64,000 nt of DNA from Actinomyces sp. oral taxon 170 str. F0386 (GTDB lineage: Bacteria > Actinomycetota > Actinomycetes > Actinomycetales > Actinomycetaceae). Location of the stretch: assembly GCF_000195595.1 (NCBI RefSeq), contig NZ_GL882544.1, positions 62,001-126,000 of the forward strand. The letters are read 5' to 3'. A model generated the notes under the pieces. That model had not been told where the DNA came from, ran no database searches, and saw only the letters and a list, made by a program, of their open reading frames with translations. Shown here in pieces: positions 8,367-17,025 of the stretch. A program made the translations under genes and the position numbers. How positions within the stretch are numbered: the first letter of the stretch is position 1; the number at the start of each line of letters is the position of its first letter.

Positions 8367-9154
8367 GCGCACACCTCCGTCCCGGTGCGGCGTCCGCCTC
8401 CGGTGACCGCCGCCAGGAAGGCCTTTTCCATGGCTCGCTCGTCGTCGGCGTCGGCGAAGTCGGCCAGCGGACCCTCGTAGACGAGACGACCGGTCGCCAG
8501 GACCCCGATGTCGTCGCTCATGCGTGCGATCTCGCCAAGCTGGTGGCTGGAGACGACGACGGTGCGGCCCTCGTCGGCCAGGTCCCGCACGAGATCGCGC
8601 AGCTCGATGATGCCCTGGGGATCCAGCCCGTTCTGGGGCTCGTCGAGAATGAGGACCTCCGGGTCGGTCAGGAGCGCCATGGCCAGGGACAGTCGCACCT
8701 TCATGCCGGTGGAGAAGGAGCCGGCACGCTTCCTACCGACTCCCACCAGTCCCACGCGCTCCAGGAGCGGGGCGATGGCCTCCGGCGAGGTGCCGGTCAG
8801 GCGGCAGTGGACGAGCAGGTTGCGAGAGGCGGACAGCTGGGGGAAGAGCGCGGGGCCGTTGATGGAGGCGCCCACCTGGGCCAGGCTGCGCCGAGAAAAG
8901 GGGGTGCCCTGGATCTCCACGCGGCCGGCGTCGGGCCTCAGCAGCCCCAGAGCGATGTTGAAGGCGGTCGACTTGCCGGCGCCGTTGAGACCGAGCAGCC
9001 CGTAGACACGGCCGGGGTAGGCAGACAGGTCGAGCTCAGTGAGGACCTGCTGGCGGCCGAAGGACTTCGAGACACCAGTGAGCCTCAGCCCGGGGGCGAC
9101 ACCGACGCCGTGGGCAGGGGACTGGGAAGAAGCTGTTGTCAGGGGAGATGTCAT
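8363..9154 (-). CDS. ABC transporter ATPase, BcrA-type
   Basis: 263 residues with one nucleotide-binding domain. Walker A is GLNGAGKST, the signature is the degenerate FSTGMKVRLSLA found in bacitracin/lantibiotic exporters, and Walker B is VLILDEPQNGLDPQG with an unusual QN after DEP; the H-loop is VSSHQLGE. The start at 9154 is chosen because the homologous sequence begins with MTSPLTT; the open frame upstream would overlap the preceding regulator gene. Gap to the upstream response regulator is 98 bases; stop overlaps the permease start. Confidence 0.88.
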   Translation of the reverse strand: MTSPLTTASSQSPAHGVGVAPGLRLTGVSKSFGRQQVLTELDLSAYPGRVYGLLGLNGAGKSTAFNIALGLLRPDAGRVEIQGTPFSRRSLAQVGASINGPALFPQLSASRNLLVHCRLTGTSPEAIAPLLERVGLVGVGRKRAGSFSTGMKVRLSLAMALLTDPEVLILDEPQNGLDPQGIIELRDLVRDLADEGRTVVVSSHQLGEIARMSDDIGVLATGRLVYEGPLADFADADDERAMEKAFLAAVTGGGRRTGTEVCA

Positions 9155-9252
9155 GGCCCCATACTCGTGCGCGCAGGTAGCTCGGCAGATCCCCACCAGG
9201 GATACAGCCCGTACCCGCCCCCACAGTCGCGTCTCCTCCCTGGGGAGGAGAG

Positions 9253-10017
9253 CTACTGCGGTTGCACGAGCCCGGTGGTCAGGGCGTAGATGACGAGCTC
9301 GACCCTGTTGTGGCAGCCGGTCTTGCCCAGAATCGTCTTGACGTGAGACTTGACCGTCGACTCGGCGACATGGAGCCGCTCGCCGATCTGGGCATTGCTC
9401 AGCCCCTGGCACACGAGGGCCAGGACGGCTTCCTCCCGCCCGGTCAGGGGATCATAGGGGCCCGCCGGCGCCCCCACAACGGGTGCGGCACCGCCGGACT
9501 GTTCCACTGGCGAGGTCGGGAGCTGTGGAGCATTCGCACCCGAACCTGTGGTCGCATCAGCACTCGTATCGAGATGGGCCAGAACGGTACCTGTGATGGC
9601 CGGATCCAACCAGGACCCACCGCGGGCGACGACGCGGACCGCCTCAAGCAGCGTCGTCGGCTCAGCGTCCTTGAGCAGGAAACCGCTGGCACCAGCACCC
9701 AGGGCCGCCAAGACAAGATCCTCATCATCGAAGGTGGTCAGAACCAGGACCCGCAAGGAGGCGGTGACCGGTGCGGCGCGCAGCTCACGAATGGCACTGA
9801 TCCCGTCCAGCACAGGCATTCGCAGATCCATGAGCACCAGGTCGGTACTGCCTTGAGAATCACGGGCTCGGGCACTGAGTCGGTCGACAGCCTCGCGCCC
9901 GTTGACGGCCTCCAGAACGACCTCCATGTCGGGTTGCGCGTCCACGAGGGCGCTGAAAGCGCTCACCAGCAGGGGCTGGTCGTCGACAACGGCGACCTTG
10001 ATCGTGCTAAGGGTCAT
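9253..10017 (-). CDS. Response regulator, NarL/LuxR family
   Basis: 254 residues. Receiver domain about 1-130: VAVVDDQPLL (acidic pair), VLMDLRMPVLDG with the phospho-acceptor Asp, VLTTF and LLKDAEP with the conserved Lys. A Gly/Ser/Pro-rich linker of about 50 residues follows, longer than usual, then a LuxR HTH (LTGREEAVLALVCQGLSNAQI, SHVKTILGKTG). Overlaps the sensor kinase stop by four bases (ATGA). The ABC exporter directly downstream is the probable target. Confidence 0.93.
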   Translation of the reverse strand: MTLSTIKVAVVDDQPLLVSAFSALVDAQPDMEVVLEAVNGREAVDRLSARARDSQGSTDLVLMDLRMPVLDGISAIRELRAAPVTASLRVLVLTTFDDEDLVLAALGAGASGFLLKDAEPTTLLEAVRVVARGGSWLDPAITGTVLAHLDTSADATTGSGANAPQLPTSPVEQSGGAAPVVGAPAGPYDPLTGREEAVLALVCQGLSNAQIGERLHVAESTVKSHVKTILGKTGCHNRVELVIYALTTGLVQPQ

Positions 10018-11429
10018 CTGGAGTCTCCTGATCCTGTCTCATCGGTCATCTCACCGGAGTCCTGGTCCGGATCCGTGGCGCTCGCGGGCAGCTCGAGCGG
10101 CACCACAGGAAAGTCGACGTCAAGGGTGAAGAAGCTGCTGCCCTCATCATCGTGCTGAACGCCGTGGGTCATGGTTCCGCCCACGAGCCTGAGTCGCTCC
10201 TCCAGACCGACGAGCCCGCTGCCTCCGAACGGCGAGTGCTCCACCGCCTCGGGCACCGGGTTGGACACGTGAAGATGGCACGATGCCGGGGACAGCATCA
10301 GGCTCAGCTCGATCTGACCGGATCCGTGCCTGACAGCGTTGGTAAGCGCCTCTCCAACGAGCCGGACGAGGGTGAGCCGCTGTATCGCCGACCATCCCTC
10401 GTTGCAGCGCTCCAGCACTCCTGGCCTCGGCAGCATGGCATTGATACGGGTACCTGATCCTCGGGTCGTCTCGATGAGCACGGGGATGGTGCGCAGGTCC
10501 GCCAGCGGGGTGATCTCTCCGGTGTCGGAGCGTAGGACGGAGACGAGCTGGCGCACGGAGGTCAGGGATGCGTCGGCCGTGTCGCGCACGGCGGTCAGGG
10601 TGCTGCGCAGTCGCTCCTCACCGCCCAGAGCCAGGCCGGTGGCGGCCTGCACCTTGATCGTCGTGAGGCTGTGGCCCACGAGATCATGGAGCTCACGAGC
10701 CAGGCTGAGCCGCTCGGAGGCAACCGCCTGAGCCGCCGCGATGCCGATGTCGCGGGCCTGGTTCTCGGCGACCCGGCGCCGGGAGGACGCCAGCAGGTAG
10801 GTCAGTACCACGGCACCGACGAACACCAGGCTGGTTAGTGTCCGGACCATGATAAGGGCCCAGATCGAGTCATCGCCCACTGTGGGATTCACGCCGGACT
10901 GGTTCGGCCTGGAGTAGGAGCTGAAGGTAACAGGATTGACCAGAGCGCCGGCCAGCGCCAGCAGGAGTGCCGTCATGCCCCAGCGCCGGTCGGGCTCCCA
11001 TCGGGTGACGGTGTAGAGGCTGGTGATGGCCGTGGCGATGATCGGGTTGAGTCCGAGGTTGACCGGGGAGACGGCGACGAGCACCGCGTAGGCTGCCAGT
11101 AGCGTGTAGGTCGCGATGAAGGAGGCGTGCAAGAGGCGCAGCCTGCCGAACTGCGTCAGCGCCAGCGCCGTGCACAGGGCGGAGTCGGCGACGTAGACGG
11201 CGTAGGCGCCGAAGCGGAGGATGAAGGTGAGCGACTCCAGGGCGAAGGCGAGGAAGATGATCCCCAGGGCCACGTCCACCACCGGGACGGAGTACCGCGA
11301 CCAGCGGCCTGCTCGCCTCAGCAGCATACGGTGACGGGCCCGCCAGTCGTAGGCCGCCGACAGGTTCGTCGTCAGGGCCAGTGCCGCTTCTTCGACCGGT
11401 GAGCCCACCCGGGCGCCTCGATCAGCCAC
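10014..11429 (-). CDS. Membrane sensor histidine kinase, HisKA_3 type
   Basis: 471 residues. An N-terminal membrane part with five or six spans (residues about 45-230), then a DHp domain with SLARELHDLVGHSLTTIK (phospho-His in ELHD) and a HATPase domain with the N box EALTNAVRHGSG and G box FGGSGLVGLEERL. It should autophosphorylate on sensing an envelope signal and pass the phosphate to the regulator encoded next. GTG start at 11429 overlaps the end of the DUF3866 gene by eight bases, suggesting one operon. Confidence 0.92.
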   Translation of the reverse strand: MADRGARVGSPVEEAALALTTNLSAAYDWRARHRMLLRRAGRWSRYSVPVVDVALGIIFLAFALESLTFILRFGAYAVYVADSALCTALALTQFGRLRLLHASFIATYTLLAAYAVLVAVSPVNLGLNPIIATAITSLYTVTRWEPDRRWGMTALLLALAGALVNPVTFSSYSRPNQSGVNPTVGDDSIWALIMVRTLTSLVFVGAVVLTYLLASSRRRVAENQARDIGIAAAQAVASERLSLARELHDLVGHSLTTIKVQAATGLALGGEERLRSTLTAVRDTADASLTSVRQLVSVLRSDTGEITPLADLRTIPVLIETTRGSGTRINAMLPRPGVLERCNEGWSAIQRLTLVRLVGEALTNAVRHGSGQIELSLMLSPASCHLHVSNPVPEAVEHSPFGGSGLVGLEERLRLVGGTMTHGVQHDDEGSSFFTLDVDFPVVPLELPASATDPDQDSGEMTDETGSGDSR

Positions 11430-12594
11430 GCGCCGTCCCCGTGCGCAGGAGCTGGCACACGTGGCGGCCCGCCGCGGCCGCGGTGATGAAGGCGGCCGCG
11501 TCCTCCTCGAGGCCCAGCCGCATGGTGGACAGTCTCACTCCGGTCTCCGCCTCGGCCGCACGCAGCCGCTCCAGGAGCCCATCGGAGGGGATCTCGATGA
11601 GGCGGTGCTGCACGGCGCCCCGCCGCGGTGCGCACAGGGCCTCGGCCTCCTGGCGCACCTGCGCCCCCAGTTCCCCTTCCATGTCGGTGACGACGATGTC
11701 GGCCCCCGCCAGGGCGACCCGTCCGTAGGCGGTCATCGAGTGGTGGGATACACCTCGGTGGCGAGCGCGGGCGTCGGCCTGGGAGACACGCAGGCAAGCC
11801 ACCGCTCGCCCGCCCAGGGCGGCGATGGCATTGACCGTGTCCCCGCAGGCCACCCCGGAGAAGCCCCAGGGCGTCTCTGTGCCCAGGTTCCCGGGGCCCT
11901 GAATGACGACGGCGGCATCCGCGTGCAGCACGTGCCGGGCGGCCAGGAGTGCGTTGTGGACGCTGACCGCCTCAATATCACCACCCCAGGCCTGCCCGGC
12001 CGTCACGGTCCCGGCCAGCCACCCGGCCTCACGCAGGGCGGCGGCGAGGCGTGAGTAGGCAAGGGGCAGGGCCCCGCCGTCGGTCATGATGTAGACGACG
12101 CGCGGCTGCTCCGCACCGTCGGGGGAGCGCAGCCCGGCGAGTACGGCCGGCAGGCTCGAGTGCAGGTCGGCCACCACCGCTGGCATCCCCTCCAGATCGA
12201 GCTCGCCGATCGGTCGGGACAGCAGGCCGTGGTGGTCGGTGCCCTGCTCGTCGACGCCGGTGACCATCACCTGATCAGGCATGTAGCGGGCCTTGACGAG
12301 GTGCCCCTCGCGGGGTGGGTCAGCGGGAAGGATATCCAGGCGGGCACTGACCATGGCGTGTCCTCCTGTGCCCAGGGCGCGGTCGAGGGCTGAGACCTCC
12401 AGCCTCACCCGCTCCCCGTCGATGGGAACCCCGGCGAGGGCCTCGTAGGCGACCGCGCGGACCCGCTGGCCGGGCAGCAGGCTGCGCGCACCGCTCGGCG
12501 CTCTCGTGATCTCCACGTCCAGCACCGCGCAGGAGCGCCCCTCGGGGCCCCATGCCGCTCTGGTCCCGCTCACTACGCCGTCGCGCCACATCAT
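11422..12594 (-). CDS. DUF3866-family protein
   Basis: 390 residues, no signal peptide or membrane span. The sequence matches the actinobacterial DUF3866 family; its function is not known. Visible features: an N-terminal region that looks like a beta barrel, a central VVYIMTDGGALPLAYS, a glycine-rich IQGPGNLGTETPWGFSG and a conserved HHSMTAYGRVALAGADIVVTD. The last two read like a nucleotide- or cofactor-binding Rossmann arrangement, but I cannot name the ligand. In other actinobacteria the family sits near pafBC and tat genes, as here. First gene of the minus-strand run into the two-component/ABC genes; probably leaderless. Confidence 0.82.
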   Translation of the reverse strand: MMWRDGVVSGTRAAWGPEGRSCAVLDVEITRAPSGARSLLPGQRVRAVAYEALAGVPIDGERVRLEVSALDRALGTGGHAMVSARLDILPADPPREGHLVKARYMPDQVMVTGVDEQGTDHHGLLSRPIGELDLEGMPAVVADLHSSLPAVLAGLRSPDGAEQPRVVYIMTDGGALPLAYSRLAAALREAGWLAGTVTAGQAWGGDIEAVSVHNALLAARHVLHADAAVVIQGPGNLGTETPWGFSGVACGDTVNAIAALGGRAVACLRVSQADARARHRGVSHHSMTAYGRVALAGADIVVTDMEGELGAQVRQEAEALCAPRRGAVQHRLIEIPSDGLLERLRAAEAETGVRLSTMRLGLEEDAAAFITAAAAGRHVCQLLRTGTARG

Positions 12595-12600
12595 GGCGGC

Positions 12601-12606
12601 AGACTA
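12601..12606 (-). promoter_or_regulatory. -10 element, leaderless promoter of the DUF3866 gene
   Basis: Minus strand: TAGTCT, six bases (GCCGCC), ATG at 12594. No ribosome binding site is present before this ATG. Confidence 0.55.
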
Positions 12607-12648
12607 TCCGGGCACGCGCGCCACGAGCCGCAGGCCGCCCGATTCTCC

Positions 12649-12654
12649 TAGGCT
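12649..12654 (+). promoter_or_regulatory. -10 element, probably leaderless promoter of pafB
   Basis: TAGGCT, eight bases, then the GTG at 12663. No ribosome binding site. It is back to back with the DUF3866 promoter, so both start points lie within about 70 bases. Confidence 0.5.
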
Positions 12655-12662
12655 GGGGGACC

Positions 12663-13700
12663 GTGAGCCAGCAGACCCGTAGTACCGAGGAGCGCCTGGT
12701 GAGCCTCCTACTCACCCTTCGCAACACCAGCGCCGGGCTCAGTGCCGAGGAGCTTGTCGCCGGCGTGCCGGGGTACGCATCAAGCGGCCCGGCCACCAAC
12801 CCGGACTCGGCGCGCCGCAAGTTCGAGCGGGACAAGGACACGCTGCGTGAGCTCGGCATCGAGGTGACCACAACCGGGCGTCCAGAGGAGCCCCGCTACC
12901 GCATTGACGAGGAGGACTACGCCCTGCCAGCGCTGCACCTGAGCGCCGAGCAGGCGGCCTGCCTGAGCCTGGCTGCCTCCGCCTGGCGCGGCGGGGACCT
13001 GCCCGCCACCGCCAAGCGGGCCCTGACCAAGCTGAGGGCCGTGAGCGAGGGACCGACGGGAAGCAGTTCCACCGGCCTTCCGGCTCTCACCGCGGATCTG
13101 TCTGGTGACGAGATCCCCGAGGCCCTTGTCGCCGCGGTCGACGAACGTCGCCTGGTCACCTTCGACTACGTCTCCGCCCGCTCGGGCAGTACTCGTGCCC
13201 GCACCGTCGAGCCCCATCACCTGCGCCTGGCCGACGGCGCCTGGTACCTCGACGCCGTCGAGCCATCTGCGGTCCACGACACGAACAGCACCAGGGGCTC
13301 AGAGGAACCGGAAGGAACCGCCGTCAGGCTGCTGACCTTCCGCCTGGCCCGCATTGCGGGGCAGGTGATCGTCCATGGACACCCCGGTGCCTTCACACGG
13401 TTGCCCGCCAGCACCCCGCCCCGCCGGCGGGCACTTCTCGCCGTGCTGCCGGGACGCGCCCTGGGGCTGCGTCTGGCCGGTGCTCACCTCGATCCCGAGC
13501 CGGATCCCCAGACCGACCTGCCTGCGCACCTGAAGGGCCGCGACCTCATCTCCGTCGAGTACGAGGACCCCTTCTCCTTCGCCGGCACCGTGGCCGCCCT
13601 CGGGGATAGTGCGGTGGTCCTCGCTCCGTCCTCCTTACGCGAGGCTGTCCTGGCCCATCTGCGAGGTGCCGCCGCGCTCACGACCTCGGAGGGGAACTGA
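12663..13700 (+). CDS. pafB: WYL-domain transcriptional regulator PafB
   Basis: 345 residues. N-terminal winged HTH (RSTEERLVSLLLTLRNT, then ARRKFERDKDTLRELGIEV) followed by a WYL domain with VTFDYVSARSGSTRARTVEP and the LADGAWYLDAVE strand, and a C-terminal extension. PafB with PafC forms a dimer that activates the RecA-independent DNA damage response in mycobacteria. The gene runs directly into pafC (two-base gap). Start GTG 12663 agrees with the conserved N-terminus and the -10 element upstream. The open frame further upstream lies over the DUF3866 promoter and is not coding. Confidence 0.9.
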   Translation: MSQQTRSTEERLVSLLLTLRNTSAGLSAEELVAGVPGYASSGPATNPDSARRKFERDKDTLRELGIEVTTTGRPEEPRYRIDEEDYALPALHLSAEQAACLSLAASAWRGGDLPATAKRALTKLRAVSEGPTGSSSTGLPALTADLSGDEIPEALVAAVDERRLVTFDYVSARSGSTRARTVEPHHLRLADGAWYLDAVEPSAVHDTNSTRGSEEPEGTAVRLLTFRLARIAGQVIVHGHPGAFTRLPASTPPRRRALLAVLPGRALGLRLAGAHLDPEPDPQTDLPAHLKGRDLISVEYEDPFSFAGTVAALGDSAVVLAPSSLREAVLAHLRGAAALTTSEGN

Positions 13701-13702
13701 CG

Positions 13703-14728
13703 ATGGCGCGCGTCTCCACCTCCGACCAGCTCACGCGACTGCTCGCCCTGCCCGCCTGGGTCGCGGACAACCCCGGCGTGTCCATCAAGGAGGCCGCCAG
13801 GCACTTCGGCGTCACTCCGGCTGTCATTGAGCGGGACGTCAACACGTTGTGGGTCTCCGGACTGCCTGGCGGTCTGCACGGGGACCTCGTGGACTTCGAT
13901 GCCTCCGACTTCGATGCCGGGCGCCTGAGCCTCGCCGAGCCACTGGGACTGGACCGCCCGGTTCGCCTCACCCGGCAGGAGGCGATCTCCTTGCTCATGG
14001 CACTCAGGGTGCTCGCCGATCTCCTGGTCGACGACGAGGGCTCCGCACCCGCGATCGCCTCCACCCAGCGGGCGGTCGCCGACCTGCTCACCGCAGATGC
14101 TTCCGCCGACGACGCTGAGGCGCAGGTCGATGTGAAAGCCGGCCCTCCACCCAGCCTGGTCTCCGAGTATGCCGACCGTTCCGGTCGCACGGCCCAGCTC
14201 CTGACCGCCGTGCACTCCGCGCTGCGGGACAGGCGCCGACTTCACCTGGTCTATGTCTCCGCCACCGATACCCCCTCCGAGCGGGACGTCGACCCCATCG
14301 CCTTGAAGAGTGACGGATCCCATATGACACTCGTAGCCTGGTGCCGCAGTGCCAAGGCTGAGCGCAGTTTCCGTCTGGACCGGATCACGTCTATCGAGGT
14401 GCTCGACGCTCCTGCCGTCCGGCATCGCGCCTCGCACAGAAGGAACGACCCCGATGTCGATCACTCCGCAGAGGAACGGCCCCGCGCCACACTGACGCTG
14501 CGTCCGACGGGCCGCTGGCTCGTGGAGCAGGTCCCATGCATCTCCCAGGAGGAGACTGCGGACGGCAGTCTCAGGGTCGTTGTGGAGGGACGTGACCGGA
14601 CCTGGCTCATTGGGCTGGTGCTCTCGGCGGGCCGCCACCTCATCGCCGTCGAGCCCGCGGACCTTGCCCAGAACGCCGCAGAGGCCGCTCAACAGGCCCT
14701 GACCTCCTATGACACTGATGCGGAGTGA
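13703..14728 (+). CDS. pafC: WYL-domain transcriptional regulator PafC
   Basis: 341 residues. HTH in the first 60 residues (VSIKEAARHFGVTPAVIERDV), a helical linker, then the WYL domain (LHLVYVSATDTPSERDVDPI, later HMTLVAWCRSAKAERSFRLDRI) and a WCX extension (TGRWLVEQVP, TWLIGLVLSAG). Partner of PafB in the DNA damage response. Order pafB-pafC-tatA-tatC matches other actinobacteria, but the Pup ligase pafA and proteasome genes that usually precede it are not upstream here. Confidence 0.9.
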   Translation: MARVSTSDQLTRLLALPAWVADNPGVSIKEAARHFGVTPAVIERDVNTLWVSGLPGGLHGDLVDFDASDFDAGRLSLAEPLGLDRPVRLTRQEAISLLMALRVLADLLVDDEGSAPAIASTQRAVADLLTADASADDAEAQVDVKAGPPPSLVSEYADRSGRTAQLLTAVHSALRDRRRLHLVYVSATDTPSERDVDPIALKSDGSHMTLVAWCRSAKAERSFRLDRITSIEVLDAPAVRHRASHRRNDPDVDHSAEERPRATLTLRPTGRWLVEQVPCISQEETADGSLRVVVEGRDRTWLIGLVLSAGRHLIAVEPADLAQNAAEAAQQALTSYDTDAE

Positions 14729-14856
14729 GGCCTCCCCAAGAGTAGCCGGCTCCGTCCGCCTTGGGGAGAACCGGCAGCACCGTCATTCTGAGGCACCCGC
14801 CAGGGAGGCTACACTCAGCCCGTATCGATAGCCCCCTATCTGCAAGGAGCAGCGCC

Positions 14857-15120
14857 GTGAAGTTCACTCCGACGCATATCGTCGTCCTGCTTGTCCTCGT
14901 CCTGCTGGTCTTTGGTTCCAGCAAGCTGCCTGACATCGCCCGGAGCGTGGGCCAGTCCATGAAGGTCTTCAAGAAGGAGGTCAAGGAGCTGCGCGACGAG
15001 GACGACGACAAGAAGCCTGCAGCCCAGATCCAGCAGCAGCCTCAGGAGGGCACCTACTACACCGAGCCCACCCAGTCCGGTCAGACCGCTCAGAGCGCCG
15101 AGGGCTCTTCCCAGAAGTGA
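14857..15120 (+). CDS. tatA: Sec-independent protein translocase TatA
   Basis: 87 residues: a single N-terminal membrane span (about residues 7-20), the FGSSKLP hinge, an amphipathic helix (DIARSVGQSMKVFKKEVKEL) and an acidic then Gln-rich tail. GTG at 14857 follows AAGGAG. TatA oligomers form the translocation pore of the twin-arginine pathway with TatC, encoded next. The window also encodes a likely client, the Tat lipoprotein at 1957. Confidence 0.96.
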   Translation: MKFTPTHIVVLLVLVLLVFGSSKLPDIARSVGQSMKVFKKEVKELRDEDDDKKPAAQIQQQPQEGTYYTEPTQSGQTAQSAEGSSQK

Positions 15121-15165
15121 CGGCATCCGGTAGGAACCGGTGACCTGGAGACGAAGGAGGCTGTG

Positions 15166-15987
15166 GTGCCCAAGCTCCCTCGAATCAAGCGATCGAGGCG
15201 CAAGGACAACCCCGAGGCGCGCATGTCCATCGGGGACCACTTGCGTGAGCTGCGCAACCGGCTCTTCATCTCTGCCCTAGGCGTCCTGGTGATGTCGGTT
15301 GTGGGCTACCTGCTGTACGAGCGGGCCTTCTCCCTCATCACCCGACCGATCGAGGCCGCCAATGCCCGCGGCGCCAACCTCACGCTGAACTTCGACACGA
15401 TCCTTGCCTCCTTCGATATGAGGCTCCAGGTCTCCATCTGGCTCGGCGTCCTGTTCTCCGCCCCGCTGTGGATGTACGAGTTCTGGGCCTTTGTGGGGCC
15501 GGGCATGACCCGCAAGGAGAAGGTCTACACCTGGGCCTACGGCGTCGTGGGACTGTTGCTCTTCTCTGCTGGCGCCGCCCTGGGGGTCTGGGTCATGCCA
15601 CATGCGGTTGCCATCCTCACCAGCTTCATTCCTGATGGTCCTACGGCGGGACTCATCAACGCAGGCGTCTACCTGACCTTCACCATGCGACTGGTGCTCG
15701 TCTTCGGACTCGCCTTCCTCCTGCCCGAGCTCCTCGTCGCCCTCAACATGCTGGGGCTCATGAAGGGTACGACAATGCTCAAGGGCTGGCGCTGGGCCGT
15801 CGTTGCCATCTTCACCTTCATGGCCTTCGCCAACCCGCTGCCCGATCCCTGGTCCATGATCTTCATGGCTCTTCCCGTGACCGGCCTGTACTTCCTGGCC
15901 TGCTTCATCTCGATCCAGCATGACAAGCGGGTGGAGAGGAAACGCGATCAGCTCGATGCTGAGCTGGAGGCCGCCCTGACCGAGTAG
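15166..15987 (+). CDS. tatC: Sec-independent protein translocase TatC
   Basis: 273 residues, six membrane spans. Conserved features: MSIGDHLRELRNRL near residue 20 (twin-arginine receptor site), LLYERAFSLITRPI, FWAFVGPGMTRKEK and FANPLPDPWSM. GTG 15166 is preferred to the GTG at 15163 since AAGGAGG ends at 15160. TatC binds the RR signal peptide and recruits TatA. No tatB gene lies nearby. Confidence 0.95.
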   Translation: MPKLPRIKRSRRKDNPEARMSIGDHLRELRNRLFISALGVLVMSVVGYLLYERAFSLITRPIEAANARGANLTLNFDTILASFDMRLQVSIWLGVLFSAPLWMYEFWAFVGPGMTRKEKVYTWAYGVVGLLLFSAGAALGVWVMPHAVAILTSFIPDGPTAGLINAGVYLTFTMRLVLVFGLAFLLPELLVALNMLGLMKGTTMLKGWRWAVVAIFTFMAFANPLPDPWSMIFMALPVTGLYFLACFISIQHDKRVERKRDQLDAELEAALTE

Positions 15988-16032
15988 CCAGACATCTCAG
16001 CCGTTCTTCCTGACCTTCGCATCTGTCCCCTC

Positions 16033-17016
16033 ATGCGTATAGCCCTGCTGTCCAATCCCTCCTCCGGACGCGGCCGTCATGCGGCTGCCGACGACGTCAC
16101 CCGCCGGCTCCTGGGCGAGGCCGGGCACGAGGTGCTCCACGTGCGCGGCAGCTCGTATGAACAGGCGCGTCGTGCTGGCCGCGCCCTTCTGGGAGACGGA
16201 CCAAACCAGGACGTCGAGGCGCTGGTCGTCGTCGGCGGTGACGGCATGGTGCACCTGGGCGTGGACATCGTCGCCATGACGGATGTGCCGCTGGGCATCG
16301 TGGCCACCGGCACCGGCAACGACATCGCCAGGCACTTCGGCCTGCCCAGACGGGATGCGGTCGCCTCCGCCCACCTCATCGACCAGGCACTGTCCGGTGA
16401 GGGAGCGATCACGGCGATCGACGCGATCTACGCCTCCCGCCCGGACGGCGCCCTGCTCGCCCCACAACACCGCTGGTCTCTGGCCGTGGTGAGCGCCGGC
16501 CTGGATGCCGCCGTCAACGCTCGCGCCAACGCCTTGACCTGGCCCGCTCACGAGGGACGCTACGTACGAGCCTTGATAGCCGAGCTCGTGGCGATGGCGC
16601 CCTACGGCTACCGGGTCACTACCGACACGGGCACCTGGGACGGCTCCGCACTCCTGCTGGCGGTGGCCAACACGCGCTACGTCGGCGGCGGTATGGACCT
16701 GGCGCCCGAGGCCGATCCCACTGATGGTCTGCTGGAGATCCTGCGCCTGGATCCCGTGGGCAGAGCCCGCCTGGTCGCTCTGTTCGGCCGGCTGTCCAGC
16801 GGTACTCACCTGACTGACCCGGCCGTCCACATCGAGCGTAGTCGCAGCATCACCATTGAGGCGCTGGACGAGCGCACCGGCCGCGACCGGGGCCTGCGCC
16901 CGCCCCCGCGCCCCTTCGCCGACGGCGAGCCCCTGGCCGAGCTGCCTCTGCGCCTCGAGGCCGTCCCCGACGCCGTGAGGCTGCTCCTGCCGGCCCAGGG
17001 TGGATCCGGCCCGTAG
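16033..17016 (+). CDS. Diacylglycerol/lipid kinase (DagK/YegS family)
   Basis: 327 residues. Seen: NPSSGRGRH near the N-terminus, the catalytic VVVGGDGMVHL and the TGTGNDIARHFGLP motif, all diagnostic for the diacylglycerol kinase catalytic domain (DAGK_cat), then a beta-rich C-terminal domain. It should phosphorylate a lipid such as diacylglycerol using ATP, recycling it into phospholipid synthesis at the membrane. Sits between tatC and helY as in many actinobacteria; its exact lipid substrate is unknown. Confidence 0.9.
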   Translation: MRIALLSNPSSGRGRHAAADDVTRRLLGEAGHEVLHVRGSSYEQARRAGRALLGDGPNQDVEALVVVGGDGMVHLGVDIVAMTDVPLGIVATGTGNDIARHFGLPRRDAVASAHLIDQALSGEGAITAIDAIYASRPDGALLAPQHRWSLAVVSAGLDAAVNARANALTWPAHEGRYVRALIAELVAMAPYGYRVTTDTGTWDGSALLLAVANTRYVGGGMDLAPEADPTDGLLEILRLDPVGRARLVALFGRLSSGTHLTDPAVHIERSRSITIEALDERTGRDRGLRPPPRPFADGEPLAELPLRLEAVPDAVRLLLPAQGGSGP

Positions 17017-17019
17017 GGT
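17014..17019 (+). promoter_or_regulatory. -10 element, leaderless promoter of helY
   Basis: TAGGGT, six bases (GTCCCC), ATG at 17026. The hexamer overlaps the stop codon of the upstream lipid kinase gene. No ribosome binding site before the ATG. Confidence 0.5.
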
Positions 17020-17025
17020 GTCCCC

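Noticed and set aside
12663-14728. Pup-proteasome gene cluster
   Set aside because: PafB and PafC are present, but no Pup, Dop, PafA, Mpa or proteasome subunit is encoded in the window; this part of the usual neighbourhood is missing.
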